64,000 nucleotides of DNA from Stenotrophomonas rhizophila (GCF_003751305.1 NZ_RJKV01000004.1:62001-126000); one strand, 5' to 3'. Positions 1 through 8,827 are shown, numbered from the stretch's first letter. Notes: generated from the sequence alone by a model not told the origin. Numbers and translations are program-made.

Positions 1-1
1 C

Positions 2-811
2 GAAGAGCTCAACCTGCCGCAGGTGCTCAAGGACGTCATCATGACCCCGCGCGGGCTGGTGCTGGTGGTCGGCTCGACCGGCTCGGGCAAGTCGACCTCG
101 CTGGCCTCGATGATCGACCACCGCAACAGCACCACGACCGGGCACATCCTCACCATCGAGGACCCGATCGAGTACCTGCACAAGCACAAGATGTCGATCG
201 TGAACCAGCGCGAGGTCGGGCTGGACACCCACACCTTCCACCACGCGTTGAAGAACGCGATGCGTGAAGCGCCCGATGTGATCCTGATCGGCGAAATCCT
301 GGATGCGGAAACCATGGAGGCGGCGATCGCCTTCGCCGAAACCGGGCACCTGTGCCTGGCCACCCTGCATTCCAACAACGCCGACCAGACCATCGAGCGC
401 ATCCTCAACTTCTTCCCCGAGAGCGCGCACCGCAACGTGCTGATGAACCTCTCGCTGAACCTGCGCGCGGTCGTGTCCCAGCGCCTGGTCAAGGGCAAGG
501 ACGGGCGTCGCCTGCCGGCCACCGAAGTGCTGATCAACACGCCGATGATCCGCGACCTGCTGCGCCGCGGCCAGGTACACGAGATCAAGGCGGCGATGGA
601 AGCCTCGCTGGAAGAAGGCATGGAGAGCTTTGACCAGTGCCTGTTCCGGATGGCCAAGAACGGCATCATCGAGCAGGAAGAAGCGCTGCGCGCAGCCGAT
701 TCGCGCGATGGCCTGGCGCTGAAGTTCCGCCTGTCCGAGGGCGGCAACGAGCACGATCCTTACGCGGATTACTCGGCCGCCTCGGCTCCGGCGATCACGC
801 ACGGGTTCTAG
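2..811 (+). CDS. pilU: PilU-type twitching motility ATPase (5' end missing)
   Basis: The C-terminal 269 residues of a PilT/PilU-family hexameric ATPase, which powers retraction of type IV pili at the inner membrane. The reading frame is already open at base 2, so the gene starts before the window. Visible motifs are Walker A (GSTGSGKST), the Asp box (TIEDPIEY), Walker B (VILIGEILDAETM) and the His box (AETGHLCLATLHSNNA). The wording LATLHSNNADQ and the long tail after the ATPase core fit PilU better than PilT. The usual Arg of the RDxET segment in this family is Leu here (EILDAET). pilT normally lies directly upstream, which cannot be checked. Confidence 0.9.
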   Translation, partial: EELNLPQVLKDVIMTPRGLVLVVGSTGSGKSTSLASMIDHRNSTTTGHILTIEDPIEYLHKHKMSIVNQREVGLDTHTFHHALKNAMREAPDVILIGEILDAETMEAAIAFAETGHLCLATLHSNNADQTIERILNFFPESAHRNVLMNLSLNLRAVVSQRLVKGKDGRRLPATEVLINTPMIRDLLRRGQVHEIKAAMEASLEEGMESFDQCLFRMAKNGIIEQEEALRAADSRDGLALKFRLSEGGNEHDPYADYSAASAPAITHGF

Positions 812-816
812 CAGTT

Positions 817-872
817 CCCCACCGTTGGTGGGGGCAATTGACACGGCGCATCGACCAACGGTCGATGCCTAC
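817..872 (-). repeat. REP-type palindromes (GTAG family) after pilU
   Basis: Two adjacent hairpins lie between the convergent pilU and maiA. The first has 7-bp arms at 817-823 and 827-833 around a GTT loop. The second has 9-bp arms at 848-856 and 860-868 with loop AAC, followed by CTAC at 869-872, so on the minus strand it is headed by GTAG. This is the layout of the Stenotrophomonas REP family and may serve as a transcription barrier between the two genes. Confidence 0.75.
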
Positions 873-906
873 CCGTCTCGCTGCGTCGATCTGTCGATGC
901 CCACCG

Positions 907-1560
907 TCATCCTGCGTCGATCTGATGCTCGGGCCGCGCCGCGTCGAAGGCCGGCAGCGCCAGGCAGGCGGCTTCGATCCGCTGCAGGGTCGGGTACGGC
1001 GCCAGCACCAGGCCGAACCGGTGCGCGTTGTACAACTGCGGCACCAGGCAGGCATCGGCCAGCCCGGGCTGCTCGCCATGGCAGAACGTACCCGTCGCCG
1101 CATGGCCGGCCAGCAGCGTTTCCATCGCCGCCAACCCCTCCGCCATCCAGTGCAGCGTCCATTGCGTGCGCGCCTCGGCGCTGGCCTGTAGGGTGCGCTC
1201 CAGATACTGCATGACCCGCAGGTTGTTCAGCGGGTGGATGTCGCAGGCCACCAGCTGGGCAAGGGCACGCACGCGCGCCCTGCCTTCCGCATCGCCGGGC
1301 AGCAACGGCGTGGCCGGGAAGACCTCGTCGAGGTACTCCAGGATCGCCATCGACTGCTGCAACACGCGATCACCATGGCGCAGGGTAGGCACCAGTTCCT
1401 GCGGGTTGAGCGCGGCATAGGCAGCGCTGTGCTGCTCGCCGCCCTCGCGGACCAGGTGCACCGGGGTGATCCGGTGCGGCAGGCCCTTGAGGTTCAGCCC
1501 GATGCGCACGCGGTAGGCGGCGCTGGACCGCCAGTAACTGAAGAGCTCGATCGGTTCCAT
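907..1560 (-). CDS. maiA: Maleylacetoacetate isomerase (GST zeta class)
   Basis: 217 residues, the normal length for this cytosolic enzyme, which uses glutathione to isomerise maleylacetoacetate to fumarylacetoacetate in tyrosine/homogentisate breakdown. The N-terminal thioredoxin-like half has the zeta-class active-site motif YWRSSAAYRVRIGLNLKG at about residues 9-26. The C-terminal all-helical GST half follows, with the typical CDIHPLNNLRVMQYL stretch. It starts 20 bases after the stop of the fumarylacetoacetate hydrolase gene, so the two consecutive pathway enzymes form one transcription unit. Confidence 0.93.
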   Translation of the reverse strand: MEPIELFSYWRSSAAYRVRIGLNLKGLPHRITPVHLVREGGEQHSAAYAALNPQELVPTLRHGDRVLQQSMAILEYLDEVFPATPLLPGDAEGRARVRALAQLVACDIHPLNNLRVMQYLERTLQASAEARTQWTLHWMAEGLAAMETLLAGHAATGTFCHGEQPGLADACLVPQLYNAHRFGLVLAPYPTLQRIEAACLALPAFDAARPEHQIDAG

Positions 1561-1580
1561 GACGGTCTCCGCCGCGGCGA

Positions 1581-2570
1581 TCAGGGCTTGGCTGCCTGCT
1601 CGATGCGCTGCTCGATCGCCCCGAAGATGCTCTCGCCGGCCGCATCGAACATCTCGATCCGCACCACATCACCGAAGGACATGAAGGGCGTGCTCGGCTT
1701 GCCGTCGCGCAGGGTTTCCACCGTGCGCTGTTCGGCGAAGCAGGAGGCGCCCTTGCTGGTGTCTTCGTTGGCGATGGTGCCCGAGCCGACGATCGCGCCC
1801 GCGCCCAGCGGGCGGGTCTTGGCCGCATGCGCGACCAGCTGGGCGAAGTTGAACTGCATGTCCACGCCCGCTTCCGGCGCACCGAACCAGGTGCCATTGA
1901 TGTGGGTGACCAGCGGCAGGTGGACCTTGCTGTCCTGCCAGGCCTCGCCCAGCTCATCCGGGGTGACGAACACCGGCGACAGCGCCGAGCGCGGTTTGGA
2001 CTGCAGGAAGCCGAAGCCCTTGGCCAGTTCGCCCGGGATCAGGTTGCGCAGCGAGACGTCGTTGACCAGGCCGATCAGCTGGATGTGGCCGGCGGCCTGC
2101 TCCGGGGTCACGGCCATCGGCACGTCGTCGGTGATCACCACCAGCTCGGCTTCCAGATCGATGCCGTACTCCTCGCTGACCACCTTGACCGCATCGCGCG
2201 GGCCGTAAAAGCCGGCGCTGGTGGCCTGGTACATCAGCGGATCGGTGTAGAAGCTCTCCGGCACCTCGGCGCCACGGGCGCGGCGTACGCGGGCCACGTG
2301 CGGCAGGTAGGCGCTGCCGTCGAGGAACTCATACGAACGCGGCAACGGCGCGGCCAATGCCTGCAGGTCGATATCGAACACGCCGTCGGCGTCGCCGTCG
2401 TTCAGCGATTCGTACAGGGCGTTCAGGCGCGGCGCCAGGTGGCTCCAGTCTTCCAGTGCCTGCTGCAGGGTCACGGCGATGCCGGTGGCGCGCACGCCCT
2501 GGCGCAGATCGCGCGAGACCACGATCAGGGTGCCGTCGCGGCCGCCTTCCTTCAAAGAACCAAGCTTCAT
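1581..2570 (-). CDS. fahA: Fumarylacetoacetate hydrolase
   Basis: 329 residues. Last enzyme of tyrosine breakdown, splitting fumarylacetoacetate to fumarate and acetoacetate. The C-terminal FAH fold shows the acidic metal-site stretch GIDLEAELVVITDDVP and the later GSGTIAN loop. I start at the ATG at 2570 (MKLGSLKEGG); the reading frame stays open further upstream but that part looks non-coding. maiA follows after 20 bases. Gene order fah-maiA and the product lengths agree with the homogentisate pathway in Xanthomonads. Confidence 0.9.
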   Translation of the reverse strand: MKLGSLKEGGRDGTLIVVSRDLRQGVRATGIAVTLQQALEDWSHLAPRLNALYESLNDGDADGVFDIDLQALAAPLPRSYEFLDGSAYLPHVARVRRARGAEVPESFYTDPLMYQATSAGFYGPRDAVKVVSEEYGIDLEAELVVITDDVPMAVTPEQAAGHIQLIGLVNDVSLRNLIPGELAKGFGFLQSKPRSALSPVFVTPDELGEAWQDSKVHLPLVTHINGTWFGAPEAGVDMQFNFAQLVAHAAKTRPLGAGAIVGSGTIANEDTSKGASCFAEQRTVETLRDGKPSTPFMSFGDVVRIEMFDAAGESIFGAIEQRIEQAAKP

Positions 2571-3013
2571 GGGTGGGTATCCGGGATCGCGAAAATAGGT
2601 TTCAAGTGTAATCAAATGGTTGGCGGACCTACCAGCTGCACCGCCGCATCGCCTTACCGTAATGCATTGCCTACGCGCAGGAGCAGCCACACATGGCGTG
2701 GCGCTACCGTTCCGCCCCCTCCTCCCAAGCTGAACAGGGGCATTTGGTATGGATCTCAAACATCCGTTAGACTATCCGGGTCTGCAGCGGCCGTCCGTTT
2801 CCCTTCGGGATCGCCGGCGATATGGATCATCGATCCGTCGCCCGCCCCCACTCCGACGCCATTCGTCATGCATTCCAGTCTGCGCACCGCGTCGACTGCA
2901 CCCAATTCTCGCAGCGCGGTTTACGGGAACGCTCCGAGTCAGCCGATCACATTGATCTGCCTCGCGTCCGGCCATTCGGCCTGGCGTTACTTTGTCTTTG
3001 GAGCTTCCACCCG
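2571..3013 (+). promoter_or_regulatory. 443-base gap with helicase promoter and long 5' leader
   Basis: No gene is visible here. A -10-like TAGACT lies at 2768-2773, which would put the transcript start near 2780 and give the helicase mRNA a leader of about 234 bases. Long structured leaders are common for DEAD-box helicase and cold-shock genes. The minus-strand side must also hold the fah promoter, for which I see no clear boxes. Confidence 0.4.
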
Positions 3014-4414
3014 ATGTCTTTTGAATCCTTGGGCCTTGCCCCGTTCCTGCTGCGCGCGTTGGCCGAGCAGGGCTACGAAACCCCCACCCCGATCCAGGAG
3101 CAGGCCATCCCGCTCGCCCTGGAAGGCCGCGACCTGCTGGCCGGCGCACAGACCGGTACCGGCAAGACCGCCGCGTTCGGCCTGCCGCTGCTGCAGCACC
3201 TGGGCACCAACCCGCAGGCCGTCGATGGCCCGCGCCGTCCGCGTGCACTGGTGCTGACCCCCACCCGCGAGCTGGCCACCCAGGTGCATGACAGCCTGCG
3301 CGGCTACAGCAAGTACCTGCGCATCCCGAGCGCCTGCATCTACGGCGGCGTCGGCATGGGCAACCAGTTCGATGTGCTGCGCCGTGGCGTGGACCTGCTG
3401 GTCGCCTGCCCGGGCCGCTTGATCGATCACATCGAGCGCCGCAGCGTCGACCTCTCCGGCATCGAAATCCTGGTGCTGGACGAAGCCGACCGCATGCTCG
3501 ACATGGGCTTCCTGCCGTCGATCAAGAAGATCCTCGCCAAGCTGCCGCGCCAGAACCGCCAGACCCTGCTGTTCTCGGCGACCTTCGAAGAGAGCATCAA
3601 GCAGCTGGCGCTGGAGTTCATGCGCAACCCGGAGCAGATCCAGGTCACGCCGAAGAACACCGTTGCCGAGAACATCAGCCACCGCGTGCACCCGGTCGAT
3701 GGCCCGCGCAAGCGCGAGCTGCTGCTGCATCTTCTGGCCCAGGACAGCCGTGAGCAGACCCTGGTGTTCGGTCGTACCAAGCACGGCTGCGACAAGCTGG
3801 CCATGTTCCTGGACAAGTCCGGCATCAAGACCGCGGCGATCCACGGCAACAAGAGCCAGGGCCAGCGCCTGCGTGCGCTGGGCGACTTCAAGGCCGGCCG
3901 CGTGACCGTGCTGGTCGCCACCGACATCGCCGCGCGTGGCATCGACATCAACGAGCTGCCGAAGGTCATCAACTATGACCTGCCGATGGTGGCCGAGGAT
4001 TACGTGCACCGCATCGGCCGTACCGGCCGTAACGGCTCGACCGGCCAGGCGATCTCGCTGGTGGCGCAGGACGAAGCCAAGCTGCTGCGCCAGATCGTGC
4101 GCCTGCTCGACAAGGACATGGACATCCGCGACGTGCCGGGCTTCGAGCCGCAGACCCCGATCCGCTGGGGCAACAGCGCGCCGGGCAAGGCCGAACTGCC
4201 GGGTGGCGATCGTTCGCCGCGCAAGCATGCACGTCGCCCGCACGCCGAGGCCCCGCGCCACGCCCATGCCGGCCCGAAGAAGGCCGGTGGCGGTCAGCGT
4301 GATGGCGCCGGCCGCGGTGCACCGCGCGGTGGCCAGCCGCAGGGCCAGCGCCGTGGCGGTGGCAATGCCGGCGGCGGTCGCAGCCAGGGCGGCGGTGGCG
4401 GTCGCGCCAGCTGA
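3014..4414 (+). CDS. rhlE: DEAD-box ATP-dependent RNA helicase (RhlE group)
   Basis: 466 residues. ATP-dependent RNA unwinding in mRNA decay, ribosome assembly or cold adaptation. All helicase motifs are present in order: Q motif (GYETPTPIQEQAIPLAL), motif I (AQTGTGKTAAF), motif II (LVLDEADRMLDMGF), motif III (FSAT) and motif VI (HRIGRTGRNG). The last 100 or so residues are a disordered, basic Gly/Arg/Gln tail rich in RGG-like pieces, typical of RhlE proteins. The ATG at 3014 is chosen because family proteins begin with this MSFESLGL; the frame is open upstream. An intrinsic terminator follows within 30 bases. Confidence 0.93.
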   Translation: MSFESLGLAPFLLRALAEQGYETPTPIQEQAIPLALEGRDLLAGAQTGTGKTAAFGLPLLQHLGTNPQAVDGPRRPRALVLTPTRELATQVHDSLRGYSKYLRIPSACIYGGVGMGNQFDVLRRGVDLLVACPGRLIDHIERRSVDLSGIEILVLDEADRMLDMGFLPSIKKILAKLPRQNRQTLLFSATFEESIKQLALEFMRNPEQIQVTPKNTVAENISHRVHPVDGPRKRELLLHLLAQDSREQTLVFGRTKHGCDKLAMFLDKSGIKTAAIHGNKSQGQRLRALGDFKAGRVTVLVATDIAARGIDINELPKVINYDLPMVAEDYVHRIGRTGRNGSTGQAISLVAQDEAKLLRQIVRLLDKDMDIRDVPGFEPQTPIRWGNSAPGKAELPGGDRSPRKHARRPHAEAPRHAHAGPKKAGGGQRDGAGRGAPRGGQPQGQRRGGGNAGGGRSQGGGGGRAS

Positions 4415-4438
4415 TTCCTTCGGGCATCGCTGAAACGC

Positions 4439-4472
4439 AAAAAGGGCGACGCATCTGCGTCGCCCTTTTTTT
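4439..4472. terminator. Bidirectional intrinsic terminator
   Basis: 12-bp stem AAAGGGCGACGC (4441-4452) with its complement at 4457-4468, loop ATCT, a run of T on the right and A on the left. It sits between the convergent helicase and TonB receptor genes and can serve both. Confidence 0.9.
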
Positions 4473-4483
4473 GTGTCTCTGCC

Positions 4484-6790
4484 TCAGAAGCTGTAGGCCA
4501 CCGTGATGCGTGCATTGCGGCCCGGCTCGCTGTAGCGGCCGATGCCTTCATCGTTGACGTAGCCGTACAGCGTGTTGGTCCCCTTGTTGATGTTGCGTAC
4601 GCGCTGCCAGAGGTAGTACTCCTCGTTGGTCAGGTTGTAGAGGCCGGCACTGAGCTTCCACTGCGGGGTGACATTCCAGGTGCCGTACAGATCCAGCACG
4701 GTGTAGCCGTCGGCCTTGTCGACGAAGGACGGCGTGGTGACCCTGCCGGTGGTGGCATCGGTGGTGTAGGCATCCTTGGCCTTCTTGGCCACGGCATGGG
4801 TCACGCTGGCGGTAAGGTTCCACACCGGCGACGGTGCATAGCGCACGCCCAGCACGGCACTGGCCGGCACGATGCTCTCCAGCGGATCGCCGTTGCGCTT
4901 CTCGCCTTCGCTGTACGAGGCGGCCAGGCGCGAGGACCATGCATCGCTGATCTGCCAGCGTCCTTCCAGTTCCACACCCTTGACCGTTACTTCGCCCGCG
5001 TTGGTCGGCATCGTGTAGTTGCGCGAGTACAGCACCGGACCGGTCGCCGTCGTACGGAAGCCACCCGGCACCGACTGCGCCAGGTTGGTGTACTCGATGA
5101 AGTTCTCGTAGCGGTCGCGGAACAGCGACAGGCCCAGCTGCGCCCGATCCGTGCTCCAGCGGTAGCCGAACTCGAGATTCAGGCTTTTCTCTGCGTCCAG
5201 GTCCGGATTGGACACGGTGTCGTTGAGCAGCAGCGGCTGGCCATTCTGCGCATTGATCACCTGGGTGGCGCTGGTCGGCGAATACATGTCCGCCACGGTC
5301 GGCGCACGGAAGCCGCGACCCACCTGCGCCCACAGCGCGTGGTCGGGCAGGAAGCGATATTCGACACCGGCCTGCCAGCTCGGCGAGGCGAAGCTGACAT
5401 CACGCACGGTACCGGTACGGTCCACGAAGGTGGCATCCACCTGCGGCGAATAGTCGTAGCGGTCATAGCGCGCGCCGGCACTGAGGGTCAGGCGCTCGTC
5501 CAGCAGCTGCACGCTGTCGCGCAGGTACAGGTTCCAGGCGGTCACGTCGGTCTTGGGGACCTGGCGCGGATCGATCTCGACCGAGGCCACGGCGCCCGCC
5601 GCATTCCAGCGCGTATCAACCGCGGTGAAGTCGATGTCGCGCTGCTGCCAGGCCAGGCCGTAGACCACGTCATGGCGCGCGCCGGCGGTGGCGAACACCT
5701 TGCTGAAATCGGCCGCGGCACGATCCAGGGTCTGCTTGGTCGAACGGTTCTCACTGCGCAGACAGGGCGTGGTACGGCCAGGGCAACCACTGCCGGCCAG
5801 AATGGTAGTGATGCCACGGCTGTCGGTGACCTGGCGGTCCACCTGCGCATCCAGGGTATCGAACAGCGCGTTGTCGGCCCGCCACTGGTAGTTCACGCCG
5901 TAGCGATCACGGTCGTTGGTGTCATGGCCTTTGCGAGAGAGATAACCCGGTGCATAGACGCGCGACAGGTTGTCCACGTCGTTGGTGGCGCGGCCACGCT
6001 CGTACAGGAAGCCCAGCGTGTTGGCCTCGTCGAGCTGCAGGTCGAGCTTGCCGAGCAGGTTGTCGCGGGTGCTGTCGACCGGATCGGGCGTGCGGCGACC
6101 GACCCCGATGCGATCGTTCGTGGTGTCGTACCACGACTCGGATTCATGGCCTTCGCGACGGGTGTAGACCAGCATCGATTCAACGATGCCGGTGCGGTTG
6201 GCGAAGGTCAGCGTGCCCATGGTTTCGTCGTTGGCACCGGAGTACCCCGCCTTGAACCCGAGGTGGGTATCGTTGCCGCTCGCCTTGAGATAATCGGCCG
6301 GGTCCTTGGTGGTGAACACCACCGCGCCGCCCAGTGCGCCGCTGCCGGCGCTAATCGAATCGGCGCCCTTGATCACCGCCAGGCTCTTGAGCGTATCGAT
6401 GTCCACATCGCCGCGGCCGCTGCGGAAGAACTCGTAGGAGCGCGCGCTCTCCACCGATTCGCCCAGGCTCAGGCCATCGACGGTGATCGCCACGCGGTCG
6501 CTTTCCAGGCCGCGGATGTTGAACCCGTTGTCGCCGAAACGGCCCATGTCCACGATGCTGACACCGGGGATGTAGCGGATCGCTTCTTCCATCGTGTTGG
6601 CCATCTCGCTGTCGAGATCGGCTGCAGTGAGCACGGTGACGTTCTGGTTGGCCGAACGCGTTTTCTTGGCGCGCTCGGCCTGGACACGCACGGTGTCGAG
6701 CGTGCTGGCATCGTTGACGGTTTCAGCGTGCACGGTGACGGACAGGCTGGCGGCAACCGCCAAGGCCAGCAGGGTGAGGGACGACTTCAT
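4484..6790 (-). CDS. TonB-dependent receptor, hemoglobin/transferrin/lactoferrin family
   Basis: 768 residues, an outer-membrane gated beta-barrel. Signal peptide at residues 1-22 (SLTLLALAVAASLSVTVHA). The plug follows (DTVRVQAERAKK..., then IRYIPGVSIVDMGRFGDNGFNIRGLESDRV) and the barrel ends in the canonical aromatic terminus ITVAYSF. The plug wording, including AVIKGADSISAGSGALGGAVVFTTKD, is that of heme/hemoglobin-type receptors. The ATG at 6790 is chosen over the longer open frame because a signal peptide begins there. It is third in a minus-strand set with the EF-hand and DUF4198 genes under a Fur box, so heme or iron uptake is the likely role; the substrate itself is inferred. Confidence 0.85.
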   Translation of the reverse strand: MKSSLTLLALAVAASLSVTVHAETVNDASTLDTVRVQAERAKKTRSANQNVTVLTAADLDSEMANTMEEAIRYIPGVSIVDMGRFGDNGFNIRGLESDRVAITVDGLSLGESVESARSYEFFRSGRGDVDIDTLKSLAVIKGADSISAGSGALGGAVVFTTKDPADYLKASGNDTHLGFKAGYSGANDETMGTLTFANRTGIVESMLVYTRREGHESESWYDTTNDRIGVGRRTPDPVDSTRDNLLGKLDLQLDEANTLGFLYERGRATNDVDNLSRVYAPGYLSRKGHDTNDRDRYGVNYQWRADNALFDTLDAQVDRQVTDSRGITTILAGSGCPGRTTPCLRSENRSTKQTLDRAAADFSKVFATAGARHDVVYGLAWQQRDIDFTAVDTRWNAAGAVASVEIDPRQVPKTDVTAWNLYLRDSVQLLDERLTLSAGARYDRYDYSPQVDATFVDRTGTVRDVSFASPSWQAGVEYRFLPDHALWAQVGRGFRAPTVADMYSPTSATQVINAQNGQPLLLNDTVSNPDLDAEKSLNLEFGYRWSTDRAQLGLSLFRDRYENFIEYTNLAQSVPGGFRTTATGPVLYSRNYTMPTNAGEVTVKGVELEGRWQISDAWSSRLAASYSEGEKRNGDPLESIVPASAVLGVRYAPSPVWNLTASVTHAVAKKAKDAYTTDATTGRVTTPSFVDKADGYTVLDLYGTWNVTPQWKLSAGLYNLTNEEYYLWQRVRNINKGTNTLYGYVNDEGIGRYSEPGRNARITVAYSF

Positions 6791-6940
6791 GATCAAGCTC
6801 CGCAGGAGGGGTAGGGAATGGCGTGAGCGCCGCGGTGGCGGCGGGCCGTTCCTGGCTGCGGCGATCGGTGGATCGAGCGGGGCTGGGAGGCACAAGGACG
6901 CGCGGGAAATCGCGCGCCGGATTCATCGTTGGCTGATACG

Positions 6941-6963
6941 TGGGACGTGCGCGGCACGTCCCA
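6941..6963 (-). other. Hairpin between EF-hand gene and TonB receptor
   Basis: A 10-bp perfect stem (TGGGACGTGC at 6941-6950, complement at 6954-6963) with a 3-base loop lies 5 bases after the EF-hand stop. There is no T-run after it on the minus strand, so it may be an attenuator or an mRNA-stabilising hairpin within the 177-base spacer rather than a full terminator. Confidence 0.5.
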
Positions 6964-6967
6964 GTCG

Positions 6968-7819
6968 CTAGCGGTTGCCGTTGGCCGAATGCGCGCCGGC
7001 AACCGGCTCCGGATCGCGCGTATCGACCACGCCATCACCGTTGCTGTCGGCACGATCAAACATGCGCTTGCCGGAGAGCTGGTACTCGGCGAAGGTCATC
7101 CGGCCATCCTTGTCCTTGTCCAGCGAGGCGAAGCGCACGCGGGCCTGCCGCTCGGCATCGGCGCGGACACGCTGGCGCTGCTCGTCCAGGCGGCCCTCGA
7201 ACTCGGCGGTGTACTCGGCCAGCGACAGGGCGCCGTTGTCATCGGCATCGGTGGCGGCGAAGCTCGCTGCACGCACTGCGTCGAATTCCGCGCGATCAAC
7301 CGCGCCGTCTTTGTTGCGGTCGTAGAGGTCCAGCATGCCGTTGGCGGTATGCGAGGTCGGCATCTTCAGCGGATCGCGCGAAGACGCCGCGGCCGTCTCC
7401 TGTGTAGCGTTCTGCGACGTCTCGTAGCCGGCCCAGGTACGTTCGCCGGCGGCATCGTACTCGGCACGGCTGATCGCGCCGTTCTTGTCGCGGTCCAACG
7501 CCTTGAAGCGGGTGTCGGTCTGGCGCAGGTGGCCAGCGCGTGCATCGGCAAGACGCACATCGAAACGCTGCAGGTACTCGTCCACGTATTCCTGCTCGTC
7601 GACTTGACCGTCGTGGTTGCGGTCGGTCTCGGCGTAACGCTGTTTGCGGAAGGCCTCGAACTGGGCCCAGCTGACGCTGTCGGTGCCATCGGTGGCGAAC
7701 TGCGCGAGGAAGGCGGCGGCGGTCGGCGAGGCGGTGGCGGTCCGGGTGGACGGCTGCGCATGGGCGGCCGGGGCCAGCACCAGTGCCAGCAGGGCAGCGG
7801 TGAGCGGGACAATGTTCAT
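6968..7819 (-). CDS. Exported EF-hand calcium-binding protein
   Basis: 283 residues. Signal peptide at residues 1-21 (LTAALLALVLAPAAHA). The mature protein carries about six EF-hand loops: DRNHDGQVDEQEY, DRDKNGAISRAEY, DRNKDGAVDRAEF, DADDNGALSLAEY, DKDKDGRMTFAEY and a final degenerate DSNGDGVVDTRD. The first five keep the acidic ligands at positions 1, 3, 5 and 12. It is probably periplasmic and binds Ca2+. It lies 25 bases after the DUF4198 gene and upstream of the TonB receptor, so it is probably part of the Fur-controlled metal uptake set; what it does there is unknown. Confidence 0.85.
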   Translation of the reverse strand: MNIVPLTAALLALVLAPAAHAQPSTRTATASPTAAAFLAQFATDGTDSVSWAQFEAFRKQRYAETDRNHDGQVDEQEYVDEYLQRFDVRLADARAGHLRQTDTRFKALDRDKNGAISRAEYDAAGERTWAGYETSQNATQETAAASSRDPLKMPTSHTANGMLDLYDRNKDGAVDRAEFDAVRAASFAATDADDNGALSLAEYTAEFEGRLDEQRQRVRADAERQARVRFASLDKDKDGRMTFAEYQLSGKRMFDRADSNGDGVVDTRDPEPVAGAHSANGNR

Positions 7820-7844
7820 GGTGGTTCCCCTGGAAAAAAAACGG

Positions 7845-8639
7845 TTACGGTTCGAGGACGCGGAAGCTCAGCGTGTAGTTGTTGCCATACATCGGGGCGG
7901 CAGCGCCGGCCGGTGCCGGGCCGCGATAGCGGATCAGCGCGAGATAGGTCCCGGCCTGATCGAGCGCGAACGAGGCATTGCCTGCGGCATCCGTCGTGAG
8001 CGTCACCGGCGCGGGCTGGCGAGCACCGTCGCCGAGCGCGCGGTGGATCTCAACGGTCTGCGCAGGCAGCGGCTGACCGTCGTACTGCACGGTGAAGTCG
8101 AAGCGCTCGCCGCGGTACAGGTCGCTGGGGTGCGTGACCGGGACCAGCTCCAGGCCGGTGCCATAGGGTTTCAGCGCGGCGGTGGTCGGGGCGCCGGCGG
8201 TCAGGTAGACCTCCGCGCGGGACAGGCTCTGGTAGTGGGTGAGCAGCGTGGCGCCAGCGGGCAACGGCATGGCCGGATCGCGCGAGGCGCCGGTCTTGCC
8301 GTCGAGCGACCAGGTCCGGAACACCGCACCCAGCCGGTTGCCGGTACTGAAGCGGTACGTGCCCTTCTGGCCCGGCAACGTGTGTTCGACCACCGTGCGG
8401 CTCTTCAGGCGTACAACCGTGTCCGGTGACTTCCGGCTGCCATCCGGTGCGGTAACGGCGAACTCACTGTTGTCGAACACCACCTCCGGAACGAAGAAGG
8501 TTTCGGCGAAGCTGGCGTCCAGCGTGACCCGGCTGTCGGGGCGGACCTCGAAGCTGGCCGGCGCCAGATACGGGGTATGCGCGGCCGCGGGCAGGGCCAG
8601 GGCGGCCAACAGCAGCGCAGCGATCGGGCGGAACGACAT
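7845..8639 (-). CDS. Periplasmic DUF4198 protein
   Basis: 264 residues. Signal peptide at residues 1-20 (PIAALLLAALALPAAAHTPY). The opening HTPYLAP and the beta-rich body with NNYTLSF near the end are typical of DUF4198, a family often encoded beside metal-uptake genes (nickel, cobalt, iron). The His exposed right after the cleavage site could be a metal ligand, as in related families. Start ATG at 8639 is the one that gives a signal peptide. It is the first gene after the Fur-like palindrome at 8691-8715 and is followed by the EF-hand and TonB receptor genes. The molecular role is not established. Confidence 0.8.
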   Translation of the reverse strand: MSFRPIAALLLAALALPAAAHTPYLAPASFEVRPDSRVTLDASFAETFFVPEVVFDNSEFAVTAPDGSRKSPDTVVRLKSRTVVEHTLPGQKGTYRFSTGNRLGAVFRTWSLDGKTGASRDPAMPLPAGATLLTHYQSLSRAEVYLTAGAPTTAALKPYGTGLELVPVTHPSDLYRGERFDFTVQYDGQPLPAQTVEIHRALGDGARQPAPVTLTTDAAGNASFALDQAGTYLALIRYRGPAPAGAAAPMYGNNYTLSFRVLEP

Positions 8640-8690
8640 GTGGAATCTCGCGGACGGGCACCGGGCAATCCCGGCGGGCGCCATCGTATG

Positions 8691-8715
8691 CGTATTGCGA
8701 ATGATTCGCAATACG
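8691..8715 (-). promoter_or_regulatory. Fur box (12-1-12 perfect palindrome)
   Basis: The core ATTGCGAAT-G-ATTCGCAAT (8694-8712) extends to a 25-base perfect inverted repeat. The middle, TGCGAAT-G-ATTCGCA, matches the 7-1-7 Fur model TGATAAT-N-ATTATCA at the TG, AAT, ATT and CA positions. It ends 52 bases before the DUF4198 start codon, a normal operator distance, so the three-gene set should be repressed by iron. Confidence 0.75.
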
Positions 8716-8750
8716 GAAATTTCACATGAGGTGTGATGGGTGTCTGACAA

Positions 8751-8784
8751 CCGGAAACAGCCGACGTGGGTCGGCTGTTTCCGG
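8751..8784 (-). terminator. Strong hairpin downstream of the M14 peptidase gene
   Basis: A 14-bp perfect stem (8751-8764 with 8771-8784) and 6-base loop lie about 80 bases past the M14 stop codon, before the Fur-controlled promoter. There is no T-run on the minus strand, so factor-independent termination is uncertain. Confidence 0.4.
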
Positions 8785-8827
8785 GCACCGGGTTCTGGGG
8801 CCTGCGCGTCCCAGTGGGAAGGGTCGG

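Noticed and set aside
4796-6814. 672-residue plus-strand frame
   Set aside because: Antisense shadow of the hemoglobin-family TonB receptor.
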